Positions 45,535 to 54,839 of a DNA stretch of 64,000 nt are shown here, one piece after another (positions within the stretch are counted from its first letter, which is position 1; each line of letters starts with the position of its first letter). The stretch comes from Pseudomonas jinjuensis. Its GTDB lineage: Bacteria; Pseudomonadota; Gammaproteobacteria; Pseudomonadales; Pseudomonadaceae. The stretch spans positions 55,624 to 119,623 of the forward strand of contig NZ_FNIJ01000001.1 in assembly GCF_900103845.1 (NCBI RefSeq). The letters run 5' to 3'. Under the pieces are notes generated by a model. It saw nothing but the letters and a program-made list of their open reading frames with translations. It made no database searches and was not told the DNA's origin. Both the position numbers and the translations under genes were made by a program.

Positions 45535-47204
45535 CCGAGACTCTCGGGCGGCGCCTCGTAGCCGGCCGATTCGTAGCTGACCCCATGCCGCACCAGCGGC
45601 GGACCGTCGCCGGCGTGCATGCTGTTGACGGTGTCGATGATCGTCTTGTCCTCCAGCGTCAGGCGGTCGAGCATGCGCAGGTGCTGGATCCAGTTGTCCA
45701 CCAGGAACAGCTCCTGCCAGGTCTCCGGCTGGCTGACGTCGCGGTACAGCGCCCAGCGTTCGGCGCCGTTGCGCAGGCGCAGGCGGCGCAGCGGGCGGCT
45801 GGCGCGGACGAAGTCGCGGGTGCGTTCCGCCGGGATGCGGTATTCGATGGACACCAGCACCGCGCCGCGCTCCGGGTTGAAGGCGAAGCTCGGTGCTCCC
45901 GGCGCGCTGGCCGGCGCGCGGGCGATGCCGCCGGGCTCCAGCTCCGGCAGCCGCGAGTTGTACAGCAGCGCCACGGTGACCAGCAGGGTGCAGCCCGCCG
46001 CGAGCAGCGAGCCCTGCACGCCGATGCTGCCGGCGAAGTGGCCCCAGAGGAACGAGCCGAGCGCCAGGCCGCCGTAGATCGCCGTCTGGTACAGCGCCAG
46101 GGCGCGCGCCTTGACCCAGTCCGGGACCAGTATCTGCACCGCCGAGTTGTAGGTCGCCACTGCGGCGATCCAGCAGCTGCCGCCCACCACCAGCGCCGGG
46201 AACAGCACCCACAGCGCGTCGACCCAGCCGAGGGTCAGCATCACCAGCCCGAGCACCGCCGCGGCCAGGCTGATCAGCCGGCTGCTGCCGATCCACTTGC
46301 GCGCCTTGCTGACCATGGTGCTGCCGAGGATCGCGCCGACGCCGAGGGCGCCGAGCATGTAGCCGTACACCGAGGCGTTGCCGTCCGGGTTGCGGTGCGC
46401 CAGCAGCGGCAGCAGCGCCCACACCGCGCTGGCGGAAATGCCGAAGAGGAAGGAACGCAGCATCACCAGGCGGGTGACGCTGGAGTACTGGGTGAAGCGC
46501 AGCGCGGCGACCACGCCTTCGAGGATGTGCTCCGGCGGCAGCGTGCGCTTGGGGATTTCCCGCCGCCAGTTCCAGATCGCCCAGATCAGCGCCATGTAGC
46601 ACAGGCAGTTGAACAGGAACACCCAGGCCGGCCCGGTGGCGCTCAGCAGCAGGCCGCCGATCGCCGGCCCGGCGGCGCGGGCGACGTTGTAGTTGACGCT
46701 GTTGAGCAGCACCGCGTCGCCGACCATGCGCGGCGGCACCTGCTCGTTCACCGCCGCCTGCCAGGCGGGAATGGTGATCGAGCTGCCGAGGGACAGCCAG
46801 AGGATCGACAGGATCAGCATCAGCGGATCGAGGTAGCCGAAGAAGGCGAGGCCGGTGACCAGCGCCGCACCGCTCAGCTCCAGGGTCAGGCCGATCAGCA
46901 TGATCTTGCGCCGGTCGTGGTTGTCCGCCAGCACGCCGGAGACGATGGACAGCAGCACCAGCGGCAGCGCCGAGGCGACCTGGATCATCGCCACCATCAG
47001 CGGGCTGGCATGCGCCTCGGTGACCACCCAGGCCGCCGCCACCGACTGCGCCCAGGTGCCGAGGTTGGCGAACAGGTTGCAGATCCAGATGATGCGGAAG
47101 GCGCCGATGGAGAAGGGCGCGAGCACGCCGCTGCGGGGTTCCTGGGGCTTGTCGGATTCGGGTTTCAGGGGCAGGTCGTGCTTGGGTGAAACGGACTGGA
47201 GCAT
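45531..47204 (-). CDS. MFS exporter (EntS-like) with C-terminal monooxygenase-like domain
   Basis: This 557-residue protein has residues about 25-425 forming a 12-helix MFS domain of the MFS_3/EntS type, with motif A-like [16 protein letters not shown] after helix 2. Residues about 440-540 form a soluble ferredoxin-like domain resembling antibiotic biosynthesis monooxygenases ([20 protein letters not shown], then [20 protein letters not shown]). Such fusions occur in many proteobacteria; the cargo is unknown. AAGGACG precedes ATG 47204. A perfect REP pair lies in its upstream region. It marks the point where synteny with PAO1 breaks. Confidence 0.83.
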   Translation of the reverse strand: MLQSVSPKHDLPLKPESDKPQEPRSGVLAPFSIGAFRIIWICNLFANLGTWAQSVAAAWVVTEAHASPLMVAMIQVASALPLVLLSIVSGVLADNHDRRKIMLIGLTLELSGAALVTGLAFFGYLDPLMLILSILWLSLGSSITIPAWQAAVNEQVPPRMVGDAVLLNSVNYNVARAAGPAIGGLLLSATGPAWVFLFNCLCYMALIWAIWNWRREIPKRTLPPEHILEGVVAALRFTQYSSVTRLVMLRSFLFGISASAVWALLPLLAHRNPDGNASVYGYMLGALGVGAILGSTMVSKARKWIGSSRLISLAAAVLGLVMLTLGWVDALWVLFPALVVGGSCWIAAVATYNSAVQILVPDWVKARALALYQTAIYGGLALGSFLWGHFAGSIGVQGSLLAAGCTLLVTVALLYNSRLPELEPGGIARAPASAPGAPSFAFNPERGAVLVSIEYRIPAERTRDFVRASRPLRRLRLRNGAERWALYRDVSQPETWQELFLVDNWIQHLRMLDRLTLEDKTIIDTVNSMHAGDGPPLVRHGVSYESAGYEAPPESLG

Positions 47205-47240
47205 GGCTACGTCCTTGAAGTCTGTTTCGGGCGATTTTTT

Positions 47241-47304
47241 GTAGGAGCGGGCCATGCCCGCGAACCGTCCAGGCAGAGCGGTCGCGGGCATGGCCCGCTC
47301 CTAC
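47241..47304. repeat. perfect inverted REP pair (family A)
   Basis: Two perfect 23-bp inverted copies (47241-47263 and 47282-47304; core GCGGGCCATGCCCGC) are separated by 18 bp. Each is itself a hairpin, so the unit is a classical REP doublet. It lies in the MFS upstream region. Nothing else is recognisable in 47305-47461. Confidence 0.9.
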
Positions 47305-47461
47305 GAAATGTTCTGCCGGGGAAGTGTAGCGATGGCTGCCTGCCGTGCCATCCGCCGGGGCGGCGTTATCTGGCGGGGCAATGATTTATGGCAAGGGGAC
47401 CTGGGAGGAGGGGAAATGGCCGATCCATGGCCATGGTCTTGCGAGGGGAGAAATGCGCGTC

Positions 47462-47713
47462 CTAGCCGCCGGAACAGCCGCCGCCCCAGACCTGGTACTG
47501 GATGGTGTGGCGCTGGCCCTGGGAGTCTTCGTAGGTCATCCGCGCCGGCACGACGCCGCACTGGCTGGAGACGTCGGTATTGGAGATCACCCGGGCGATG
47601 TCCAGCTTCATGTCATAGGTGTACTGCTCCACGGCCACGCTGTCGGCGTTCGCCTCATCGGCGAAGGCGAACGAGGAGAAGCCGGCGAGGGCCAGGATGA
47701 ATGCAGCTTTCAT
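47462..47713 (-). CDS. DUF2790 small secreted protein
   Basis: This 83-residue protein has a signal peptide (MKAAFILALAGFSSFAFADE). The mature part has the DUF2790 pattern: VEQYTYDMKLDIARVISNTD, CGVVPARMTYEDSQGQRHTI and a terminal WGGGCSGG. Two Cys could form a disulfide in the periplasm. Pseudomonas genomes carry several paralogues, often metal-stress induced, but the role is not established. It is monocistronic. Confidence 0.85.
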   Translation of the reverse strand: MKAAFILALAGFSSFAFADEANADSVAVEQYTYDMKLDIARVISNTDVSSQCGVVPARMTYEDSQGQRHTIQYQVWGGGCSGG

Positions 47714-48076
47714 TGAATTACCTGCCTTTTGCCCGATACCGGGCCGCGAGCGGGCACGCCTGGTCCGGCAGGTGCCTGCGGCTCGATCGGGAGTTTTCGA
47801 GGGTTGTCACGGGGAAGTCGGGGTGTTGCGGCGCGCGCTGTAGCAGCACGGAAATATTAGGATCTGGCCACTGTGATTCATATGTCTGGCGGCCTGAAAT
47901 ACTTCGTACTCACAGGCAACAATTGGAGCGGGTCATGCCTGCGAGATTCATCGTTCCCACGCTCCTGCGTGGGAACGCATCCCGGGACGCTCCTGCGTCC
48001 AATAGCGGCGGATGAGTCCCTGTAGGAGCGGGCCATGCCCGCGAAATGACGCGGCACGGTGTGTCCATCGGATCAA
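47714..48076. repeat. 363-bp gap: DUF2790 promoter region plus two REP elements
   Basis: No gene. The left half should hold the DUF2790 promoter. The right half carries a family B palindrome (TCGTTCCCACGCTCCTGCG from 47951, to 47976), a partial copy (GGGACGCTCCTGCGTCC, 47984-48000) and a family A element (TGTAGGAGCGGGCCATGCCC from 48021) just after the FUSC stop. Confidence 0.75.
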
Positions 48077-50230
48077 TCATTGCGCCTCCCGCAACGGCGA
48101 GCGCGGGTCCAGCAACGACGTGCGGATGAAATGCAGGTAACTGCACATCCGCCGCAACGGCGAAGTGTCGAAGTGCGGCGGATGCGGCTCGTGGGTGCTG
48201 CGGATCGCATGGATCGCATGCTCCACCGCCCCCAGCGCGCGCAGCCGGTTCGCCTCGCCCGGCTGGATGAACAGGCGGATCAGCGCCCGCCCCATGGCGC
48301 GGATCGCCCGGCGCCAGGGCATCCTCTCGGAGTACCAGGGCTCCGCCGGCAACGCTTCCTGCTCGCGGCGCAGCTCGATGATCGCCAGGCCCACCTCCTG
48401 CACCACGAACATCCAGCGGAGCAGCCGCTGCTGTACGTCCGGGCGGCCGCTGGAGAGTCCATACGCCTGGTTCAGCAGGTCGCGGGTGCCGCTTTCGAAG
48501 CCTGCGGAAAGGCCCTTCGCCGGGTCGCTGATCACGTGCACCACACGCAGGCGCAGTTCCGCCTCCAGGCGCTCCCATAGCCACGGCCGGTTCGGCGGCA
48601 GGATGACGACCGCGGCGATCACCGCCATGCCCATGGACAGCAGCATCGCCAGGTATTCGTTGATGAAGTGGTAGGCATCGTAGCGAGCGAGGTTGGCTGG
48701 CAGCGAGGCGATGCAGAACCACACCAGCAGGCCGACGCCATAGCCGTTCCACTGCGGCCGGGTGATGAGGAAGGCGCCGAGGGCGAACATCGGCGCCAGC
48801 GCCATGCACAGCAACGGGAAACCGTCGAGATGCGGCAGCACGCGGAAGGTCAGGACGAAGCCGAGGCTGGCGCCGAGCAGGGTGCCGAGGGTGAGTTGCA
48901 GCGACAGGCGCTTGGGATCGGGCGAGGCGGAGGAGAGTGCGGCGATCAGCACCGAAGTCAGGGCGAAGGTGGCGCCGCTGGGCCAGGAGGTGGCGATCCA
49001 GAAGATCCCGCCGGCCAGCACCAGCAGCGCGCAGCGGAATCCCGCGACGGCCGCGGCGACGGCGTTGGCCTTGGGCGTGAAGCGTTCCTTCCACTGCTCG
49101 CGCTCGTGCTTGTGTGCGGCCAGCGAGGCGTGGGTGAGGGCGTAGTCGTGGAGGTCGCCGGCGAAGCGGAACAGCAGTTCGGCGGCGGTCTCGAAGTCGA
49201 GCTGGTCGGACTCCTTCGGGCGGCTCCGGGCGAGCAGTGCGCGGGCCTCGCGGATCGCCGGCATCAGCTGTTGCCTGCATTCGTCCAGCTGCGCGGCGAG
49301 GCGTTCGGCGTCGGCGTAGCGCAATGGCCGGCCATGCCAGCCGGCGAGCAGGTCGGCGAGCTGCAGCAGGCAGGGCATCAGCACCTCCAGCAGCGCCGCG
49401 GCCTGGCGTTCGCGCAGGCGGTCGAGCAGGCGCTGCAGGGCGTGGAAGCGCGTGGTCATGCGCATGAACTCGCTGTTCACCCGCGCCAGCCGGCCGCTGC
49501 GCAGGCGCATGTGCGGGTCCTCGAAGACGGTGACGTTGCGCAGGCTTTCCAGGCCCACCGATTCGGCGGCGATACGTGCGCTGGCCTGTTCGAAGCGCGT
49601 GGCGTCGAGGTTGCCGGCGAGCCCGGCGCTGGCCAGCCCGGCGAAGTCGCCGAAGCGCGTGTCCAGCGCGTTGCGCAGGGCGGCGCTGCTGGTCTGCGGC
49701 AGCACCACCGCGCTGACCACGCCGGTGCAGAGGATACCCAGACTGATCTCCAGCACCCGCCACAGCGCCTGCATGAAGGCGCCTTCCGGATGCAGCGTGG
49801 CAGGGATGCCGATCATCACCGCGGTGTAGCCGGCGAGCAGGCAGGCGTAGGCGCGGAAGTCGCGGTAGCGCGCCGCGCCGGCGGTGCACAGGCCGACCCA
49901 GAGCGCCACGCTGAGCAGGAACAGCACGCGCTCCTGGTTGAACAGGGCGATCAGGGTGACCATCACGCTCAGCCCGAGCAGGGTGCCGAGGATGCGGTAG
50001 AAACTCTTCGCCAGCACCTGCCCGCTCTGCGGCTGCAGGACGATGAAGGCGCTGACCAGCACGGTGTTCGGCTGCGGCAGTTCCAGGCGGTAGGCCAGCC
50101 AGAGGGCGGTGAAGGCGGTGATCAGCGCCTTGGCGATGAACACCCAGGTGACCCCGTCGCTGTGCGCCCAGGCGGACAGCGCCAGGCGCAGCGCGGCGGC
50201 ATTCGGCAGACGCGCGGAAAGGCTGGGCAT
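48077..50230 (-). CDS. FUSC family efflux/inner-membrane protein (AaeB/YccS-like)
   Basis: This 717-residue protein has two sets of about five to six membrane helices, near residues 20-165 and 385-535, each followed by a cytosolic helical domain. This is the fusaric-acid-resistance (FUSC) layout of AaeB and YccS. FVLQPQSGQVLAKSFYRILG and LTSVLIAALSSASPDPKRL are the family's signature loops. AaeB-type pumps export aromatic carboxylic acids, usually with AaeA/AaeX partners, which are absent here, so YccS-like function is equally possible. It is divergently transcribed from a LysR gene, the typical arrangement for an inducible exporter. Confidence 0.86.
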   Translation of the reverse strand: MPSLSARLPNAAALRLALSAWAHSDGVTWVFIAKALITAFTALWLAYRLELPQPNTVLVSAFIVLQPQSGQVLAKSFYRILGTLLGLSVMVTLIALFNQERVLFLLSVALWVGLCTAGAARYRDFRAYACLLAGYTAVMIGIPATLHPEGAFMQALWRVLEISLGILCTGVVSAVVLPQTSSAALRNALDTRFGDFAGLASAGLAGNLDATRFEQASARIAAESVGLESLRNVTVFEDPHMRLRSGRLARVNSEFMRMTTRFHALQRLLDRLRERQAAALLEVLMPCLLQLADLLAGWHGRPLRYADAERLAAQLDECRQQLMPAIREARALLARSRPKESDQLDFETAAELLFRFAGDLHDYALTHASLAAHKHEREQWKERFTPKANAVAAAVAGFRCALLVLAGGIFWIATSWPSGATFALTSVLIAALSSASPDPKRLSLQLTLGTLLGASLGFVLTFRVLPHLDGFPLLCMALAPMFALGAFLITRPQWNGYGVGLLVWFCIASLPANLARYDAYHFINEYLAMLLSMGMAVIAAVVILPPNRPWLWERLEAELRLRVVHVISDPAKGLSAGFESGTRDLLNQAYGLSSGRPDVQQRLLRWMFVVQEVGLAIIELRREQEALPAEPWYSERMPWRRAIRAMGRALIRLFIQPGEANRLRALGAVEHAIHAIRSTHEPHPPHFDTSPLRRMCSYLHFIRTSLLDPRSPLREAQ

Positions 50231-50359
50231 GGGCTTATCTCGAAATGGACGGAGGGGCGGGGAAAGGCGCGAGGCAGGGCACAGCGGGTGGTCCTGAGGC
50301 CGCAGGGGAGGGCGATTCTAGAAGGCGGCCGGAAGACGGATAAGCTGACGGTTGAGCGA

Positions 50360-50389
50360 TTGATTGTTGCCTGGCCGGATAACAATCAA
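50360..50389. promoter_or_regulatory. LysR-type operator between the FUSC and LysR genes
   Basis: TTGATTGTT (50360-50368) and AACAATCAA (50381-50389) are perfect inverted arms with a 12-nt spacer, in the 205-bp divergent region. The size and symmetry fit a LysR-family recognition site that could control both genes. Confidence 0.7.
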
Positions 50390-50435
50390 CATTTTGAAAC
50401 ATGCGACAATCTGTCGTCCTTTTCCAGAGGCGATC

Positions 50436-51383
50436 ATGGATCTCCTGCACAACATGCGTACCTTCGTCTGTGTCGCCGAGACCGGCAGCTTCACCGCCGC
50501 CGCCCAGCGCATGGACCTCACCACCGCCTACGTCTCGCGCACCGTCGCCAAGCTCGAAGCCCACCTGCGCACCCGCCTGCTGCACCGCACCACCCGCCGC
50601 ATCGCCCTCACCGAGGCCGGCCAGCGCTACCTGCTGCGCTGCCAGCAGATCCTCGGCTACATCGAGGAAGCCGAGGCGGAGGCCGGCGACGCCCACGCCA
50701 AGCCGGCGGGCAAGGTGAAGGTGCACGCCATGACCGGCATCGGCCAGCACTACCTGATCAGGGCGATCTCGCAGTACTGCGAGATCTACCCGGAAGTCAG
50801 CTTCGACCTGACCCTGGCCAATCGCACCACCGACATCCTCGACGAGGGCTACGACATCTCCGTGGTGATCGCCCGGGAGCTGCCGGACTCCGGCTTCGTC
50901 TCCAAGCGCCTCGGGCAGACCTACAGCGTGCTCTGCGCCTCGCCGGCCTACGTCGCGGCGCACGGCAACCCGAAGACGCCCGCCGACCTCGCCGCGCACC
51001 GCTGCCTGCGCCTGGTCAACTCGGTGATGTCGCTGGACAAGTGGCTGTTCGACGGCCCGGACGGCCAGGAGCTGGCGACCATCAACCACACCCACTTCCA
51101 GGTGAACACCGCCGACGCCATGACCGAGGCGCTGGTCGCCGGCATGGGCATCGGCGCGCTGCCGGTGTACTCGGCGGTGCAGGGGCTGAAGAACGGTTCG
51201 CTGGTGCGCGTGCTGCCCAACTACAGCCTGTTCCACCTCAACGTCTACGCGCTGTACCCGTCGCGACAGTACCTCGACGCGAAGATCCGCACCTGGGTGG
51301 AGTTCCTCCGCGACTGCCTGCCGGGGATGCTCGAAGAGCACGAGCGGATGATGGCGGAGCTGGGCGGGAAGCTGGGGACCTAG
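50436..51383 (+). CDS. LysR family transcriptional regulator (FUSC-linked)
   Basis: This 315-residue LTTR has an N-terminal winged HTH: MDLLHNMRTFVCVAETGSFT, AAAQRMDLTTAYVSRTVAKL and RLLHRTTRRIALTEAG. The C-terminal periplasmic-binding-like effector domain runs from about residue 92. The subgroup pattern (LDEGYDISVVIARELPDSG) is that of CrgA/DsdC-like regulators often linked to efflux or aromatic compounds. Divergence from the FUSC gene and the palindrome at 50360 suggest it controls that exporter. The effector is unknown. Confidence 0.88.
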   Translation: MDLLHNMRTFVCVAETGSFTAAAQRMDLTTAYVSRTVAKLEAHLRTRLLHRTTRRIALTEAGQRYLLRCQQILGYIEEAEAEAGDAHAKPAGKVKVHAMTGIGQHYLIRAISQYCEIYPEVSFDLTLANRTTDILDEGYDISVVIARELPDSGFVSKRLGQTYSVLCASPAYVAAHGNPKTPADLAAHRCLRLVNSVMSLDKWLFDGPDGQELATINHTHFQVNTADAMTEALVAGMGIGALPVYSAVQGLKNGSLVRVLPNYSLFHLNVYALYPSRQYLDAKIRTWVEFLRDCLPGMLEEHERMMAELGGKLGT

Positions 51384-51582
51384 CCGCTCGCTGGCGAAGG
51401 CTGCCACGGCGGATTGTTCGCGTTTCGTGGACACTCAGTTCGTGATGCGTCTGATTGTTCGTGGCACTCCTGCCGACTAAGGTCCAATTGCGTGTCTGGC
51501 GCTCCCTGTTCCAGCTCATCCGGGCGGGGTGGCGGGTCTGGTCGCGCGATTCGCCACTACAAGACCAAGAAAAGGTAGGACC

Positions 51583-53274
51583 ATGTTCAGAATGCCTCGC
51601 CGCGCCCTTGCGCTCCTTTTCCCATTGCTATGCCCGGGCCTGGAAGTTCAGGCCGCTCCGCCGGAACGCCCCAATGTCCTGTTGATCGTCGCGGACGACC
51701 TGGGCTTTTCCGATACCCAGCCGTTCGGTGGAGAAATCTCCACGCCAACCCTCCAGGGACTCGCCGACCAGGGCGTGCGCCTGACCAACTTCTATGCAGG
51801 GCCGACCTGTTCGGTAAGCCGCTCGATGCTGCTGACCGGCGTTGACAACCACCAGGCCGGCCTGGGAACCATGGCCGAATACCTGCAGCCCGAACAGCAG
51901 GGCAAGCCCGGCTACGAAGGGCATCTGAACAAACGCGTGGCGACGCTGGCCGAACTGCTCAGGGACAACGGCTACAACACCTTCATGACCGGCAAGTGGC
52001 ATCTGGGAGCCACCGCTGAAACCAATGCCGCCGCCCGTGGCTTCGAGCGCTCCTACACCCTGCTGCCGGGCGGCGCCAGCCATATGGACAAGACCCAGAT
52101 GTTCCCGGGCAACTACAAGGCCCGCTATCTGGAAGACGGCAAGGATGTATCGATTCCGGAGGACTTCTACTCCAGCGATTTCTATACCGACCGCCTGCTC
52201 GCGTACCTGAAGCAGGACCGCCAGCCCGGCAAGCCGTTCTTCGCCTACCTGGCCTTCACCGCACCGCACTGGCCGCTACAGGCTCCGGACCAGTACCTGG
52301 CGAAGTACGCCGGCGCCTACGCTGATGGCTATGAGGCGCTGCGGCAGAAGCGCCTGGCGCGGATGATCGAACTCGGCATCCTGCCGCCGGGCACCCAGGC
52401 CAACGATCCGCTGAAGGACAAGCTGCCCCGCTGGGAGGAGCTGACCGAGGCGCAGCGCATGGAGCAGACCAGGGCGATGCAGATCTACGCGGCCATGGTC
52501 GACAACCTGGACCACAACATCGGTCGTGTGGTCGAGCATCTGCGCAAGACCGGCGAACTCGACAACACCCTCATCCTGTTCATGTCCGACAACGGGCCGG
52601 AGTCGTCCACCGCCGAATCCCTGGGCACCACCGAGGACCGCAACGGGATCAAGGACTGGGTCGACCAGACCTTCGACAACAGCCCGGAAAACATGGGCCG
52701 CAAGGGCTCCTACGTCACCCTCGGGCCGAAGTGGGCGCAGGTGGGCGCGACGCCGTTCCCCTACTTCAAGAGCTTCGTCGCCAAGGGTGGTATCCAGGTT
52801 CCGGCGATCATCCGCTACCCGCAGGCGGTCGAGGGCGGCCAGATCAATCGCGACGTGCTGCATGCCATGGACTTCGTACCCACCGTTCTGGAACTGGCCG
52901 GCGTGAAGTATCCCGGGCAGTACCAGGGCAACCGGCTGCTGGCGCTGCAAGGGCGCTCCATGCTTGCCGCCCTCAAGGGCCAAGATCAGCCGGAGCGCGC
53001 GCTGGGCTGGGAGTTCAACGGCCGTCGCGCCATGTACAAGGGCCAATGGGCAGCCCAGATGCAGAAGCCGCCCTACGGTACGGGCAACTGGGAGCTGTAT
53101 GACCTGTCCGGAGATCCGGCGTTCAGGCATGACCTGTCCGCCAGCAACCCGGAAAAGGTCGCCGAGCTGGCGGCCGACTGGGAGGCCTATTCGCAGAACA
53201 ACGGCATCGTGCCGGCACCGATTCGCTACAAGTACGGCCAGATGAACTGCCTCTTCACCACCTGCATCCAGTGA
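51583..53274 (+). CDS. secreted arylsulfatase-type sulfatase with altered formylglycine motif
   Basis: This 563-residue type I sulfatase has a signal peptide cleaved near VQA-APPE (residue 24), metal ligands D38-D39 in IVADDLGFSD, and D336-N337 in FMSDNGPE. The formylglycine site is C76-S-V-S-R80, whereas the canonical core is C-x-P-x-R, so Val78 replaces the usual Pro. Flanks (AGPTCSVSRSMLLTG) are otherwise normal. Overall pattern resembles Pseudomonas AtsA-like arylsulfatases, but it is exported. The ATG at 51583 follows AGGTAGGA. It is followed by an outer-membrane protein gene, hinting at sulfated-polymer or sulfate-ester use. Activity depends on whether Cys76 is converted. Confidence 0.85.
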   Translation: MFRMPRRALALLFPLLCPGLEVQAAPPERPNVLLIVADDLGFSDTQPFGGEISTPTLQGLADQGVRLTNFYAGPTCSVSRSMLLTGVDNHQAGLGTMAEYLQPEQQGKPGYEGHLNKRVATLAELLRDNGYNTFMTGKWHLGATAETNAAARGFERSYTLLPGGASHMDKTQMFPGNYKARYLEDGKDVSIPEDFYSSDFYTDRLLAYLKQDRQPGKPFFAYLAFTAPHWPLQAPDQYLAKYAGAYADGYEALRQKRLARMIELGILPPGTQANDPLKDKLPRWEELTEAQRMEQTRAMQIYAAMVDNLDHNIGRVVEHLRKTGELDNTLILFMSDNGPESSTAESLGTTEDRNGIKDWVDQTFDNSPENMGRKGSYVTLGPKWAQVGATPFPYFKSFVAKGGIQVPAIIRYPQAVEGGQINRDVLHAMDFVPTVLELAGVKYPGQYQGNRLLALQGRSMLAALKGQDQPERALGWEFNGRRAMYKGQWAAQMQKPPYGTGNWELYDLSGDPAFRHDLSASNPEKVAELAADWEAYSQNNGIVPAPIRYKYGQMNCLFTTCIQ

Positions 53275-53334
53275 CCTTCCGCTTCGAATAGCGGGGCGCT
53301 CGCTCGTCCCCTCCAATGCGCGGGTCGTTTCTTT

Positions 53335-53356
53335 CCCGGGCCCGTTCCGGCCCGGG
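53335..53356 (+). promoter_or_regulatory. hairpin between the sulfatase and porin genes
   Basis: CCCGGGCC (53335-53342) and GGCCCGGG (53349-53356) with a 6-nt loop in the 130-bp gap. No T run; it may attenuate or stabilise a shared transcript. Confidence 0.45.
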
Positions 53357-53404
53357 GAAGCCGAACCCGGGCAATCACCAGAAAAACAACGAAGAGCCTT
53401 GACG

Positions 53405-54829
53405 ATGTCTCCATGCACCCTATCCGTGCCGGCCAGACGGCTGCTGGGCGTGTCCTGCGCCAGCCTGCTGGCCACGCTGGCCTTCCCGGCCGGTTTCACC
53501 CTGGCCAACCCGCTCGAGCAGGAGCGGCCCCTGCGCCCCGGGCTGCCGCGCTGGCTGGAGGACTATCGATTTCTCGATGACGCGCAGAAGCGCACCGATC
53601 CGTTCGACTCCTTCCGCTATCACCGCCTGTCCGAGTCGGCCTGGCTGCAGCTCGGCGGCGAGGTCCGCTACCGCGCGGACGCCTTCGACGAACCGTTCCT
53701 GGGGCTGCGCGACAGCGACGACGATTCCTACCTGATGCAGCGCCTGCAGGCCCATGCCGATCTGCATCTGCTGGATGACCGGCTGCGCGCCTTCGTGCAG
53801 GTCGAGAACACCCGCGCCTGGGGCAAGGACCAGCTCTCGCCGACCGACGAAAGCCGCAACGACGTGCACCAGGCGTTCATCGACGGTCGCTTCGAGCTGG
53901 CCGATGCGAGCCTGACGGCCCGCGTGGGGCGTCAGGAAATGGCCTATGGCAACCAGGCCTGGGTGACCTATCGGGATGTGCCCAACATCCGCCAGACCTT
54001 CGATGGCCTGCGCCTGAGCATGAAATGGGCGCAGGGCGGCAAGCTGGATGCCTTCGCCGTGCGTCCGGTGCGGCTGGACAAGGATTCCTTCGACGACGGC
54101 TCGAACAACAACGTGAAGTTCTATGGCCTGTACGGGACGCTACCCCTGAGCCGTGGCTGGAATGTCGATCTCTACGGCTTCGGCTTGGAAACGGAGGCGC
54201 GGAGCCTGGCCGGACTCACCGGCGAGGAGGAGCGCTACACCCTGGGCACCCGGATCTTCGGGAATGCCGGCCCGTTCGACTGGAGCTGGGATCTGGCTGG
54301 CCAGTTCGGCGACATGGCGAGCGCGGACATCCGTGCCTGGGCGTTTTCCACCGACAGCGGCTACAGCTTCGCCGGTCCCTGGCGACCGCGCCTGGGGTTG
54401 CGCATCGATGCCGCCAGCGGCGACAGGCAGGCCGGAGACGATCGGGTGGAGACCTTCGATCCGCTGTTCCCGCGCAACGGCGTGTATGGCGAGGCGGCCC
54501 TGATCACCCTGTCCAACGCCATCATCGTCGGCCCGGTCCTGGCCTTTTCACCCTGGCCGACGCTGCGGATCGAGCCGGGGCTGTTCAAGGCCTGGAAGGA
54601 GAGCGCGGACGGCGCCGTGTACTTCCCGGGGATGGTCGTCGCCGCGACCGCCGAACAGAGTTCCGGGCGGGATATCGGCACCATTCTCCGGGCCAACGTG
54701 AAGTGGCTCGCCTCCACCAACCTGACCGTCGACCTGGATTACAAGTACTACGACGTGGGACGGGCAGTACGCAGCGCCGGGGGCGAAGACAGTCAGTTCG
54801 TCTCGCTGCGCGGCACCTTCCGTTTCTAG
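53405..54829 (+). CDS. alginate-export-family outer-membrane beta-barrel (AlgE-like)
   Basis: This 474-residue outer-membrane protein has a signal region of about 38 residues (LGVSCASLLATLAFPAGFTL then ANPLEQ). The mature chain has alternating amphipathic strands and ends RGTFRF, the C-terminal aromatic required for BAM insertion. Family marks of the alginate export domain are WLQLGGEVRYRADAF, FVQVENTRAWGKD and VGRQEMAYGNQAWVTYRDVPN. Related porins pass anionic polymers or small anions. ATG 53405 is preferred over the TTG at 53399. Being next to the sulfatase, it could import or export the sulfatase substrate (inference). Confidence 0.82.
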   Translation: MSPCTLSVPARRLLGVSCASLLATLAFPAGFTLANPLEQERPLRPGLPRWLEDYRFLDDAQKRTDPFDSFRYHRLSESAWLQLGGEVRYRADAFDEPFLGLRDSDDDSYLMQRLQAHADLHLLDDRLRAFVQVENTRAWGKDQLSPTDESRNDVHQAFIDGRFELADASLTARVGRQEMAYGNQAWVTYRDVPNIRQTFDGLRLSMKWAQGGKLDAFAVRPVRLDKDSFDDGSNNNVKFYGLYGTLPLSRGWNVDLYGFGLETEARSLAGLTGEEERYTLGTRIFGNAGPFDWSWDLAGQFGDMASADIRAWAFSTDSGYSFAGPWRPRLGLRIDAASGDRQAGDDRVETFDPLFPRNGVYGEAALITLSNAIIVGPVLAFSPWPTLRIEPGLFKAWKESADGAVYFPGMVVAATAEQSSGRDIGTILRANVKWLASTNLTVDLDYKYYDVGRAVRSAGGEDSQFVSLRGTFRF

Positions 54830-54839
54830 GTAGAGCGGT

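Noticed and set aside
45531..54829. Mobile island with integrase, IS or tRNA attachment site
   Set aside because: I found no transposase, integrase, tRNA or direct-repeat ends. Only REP elements and the synteny break support rearrangement.
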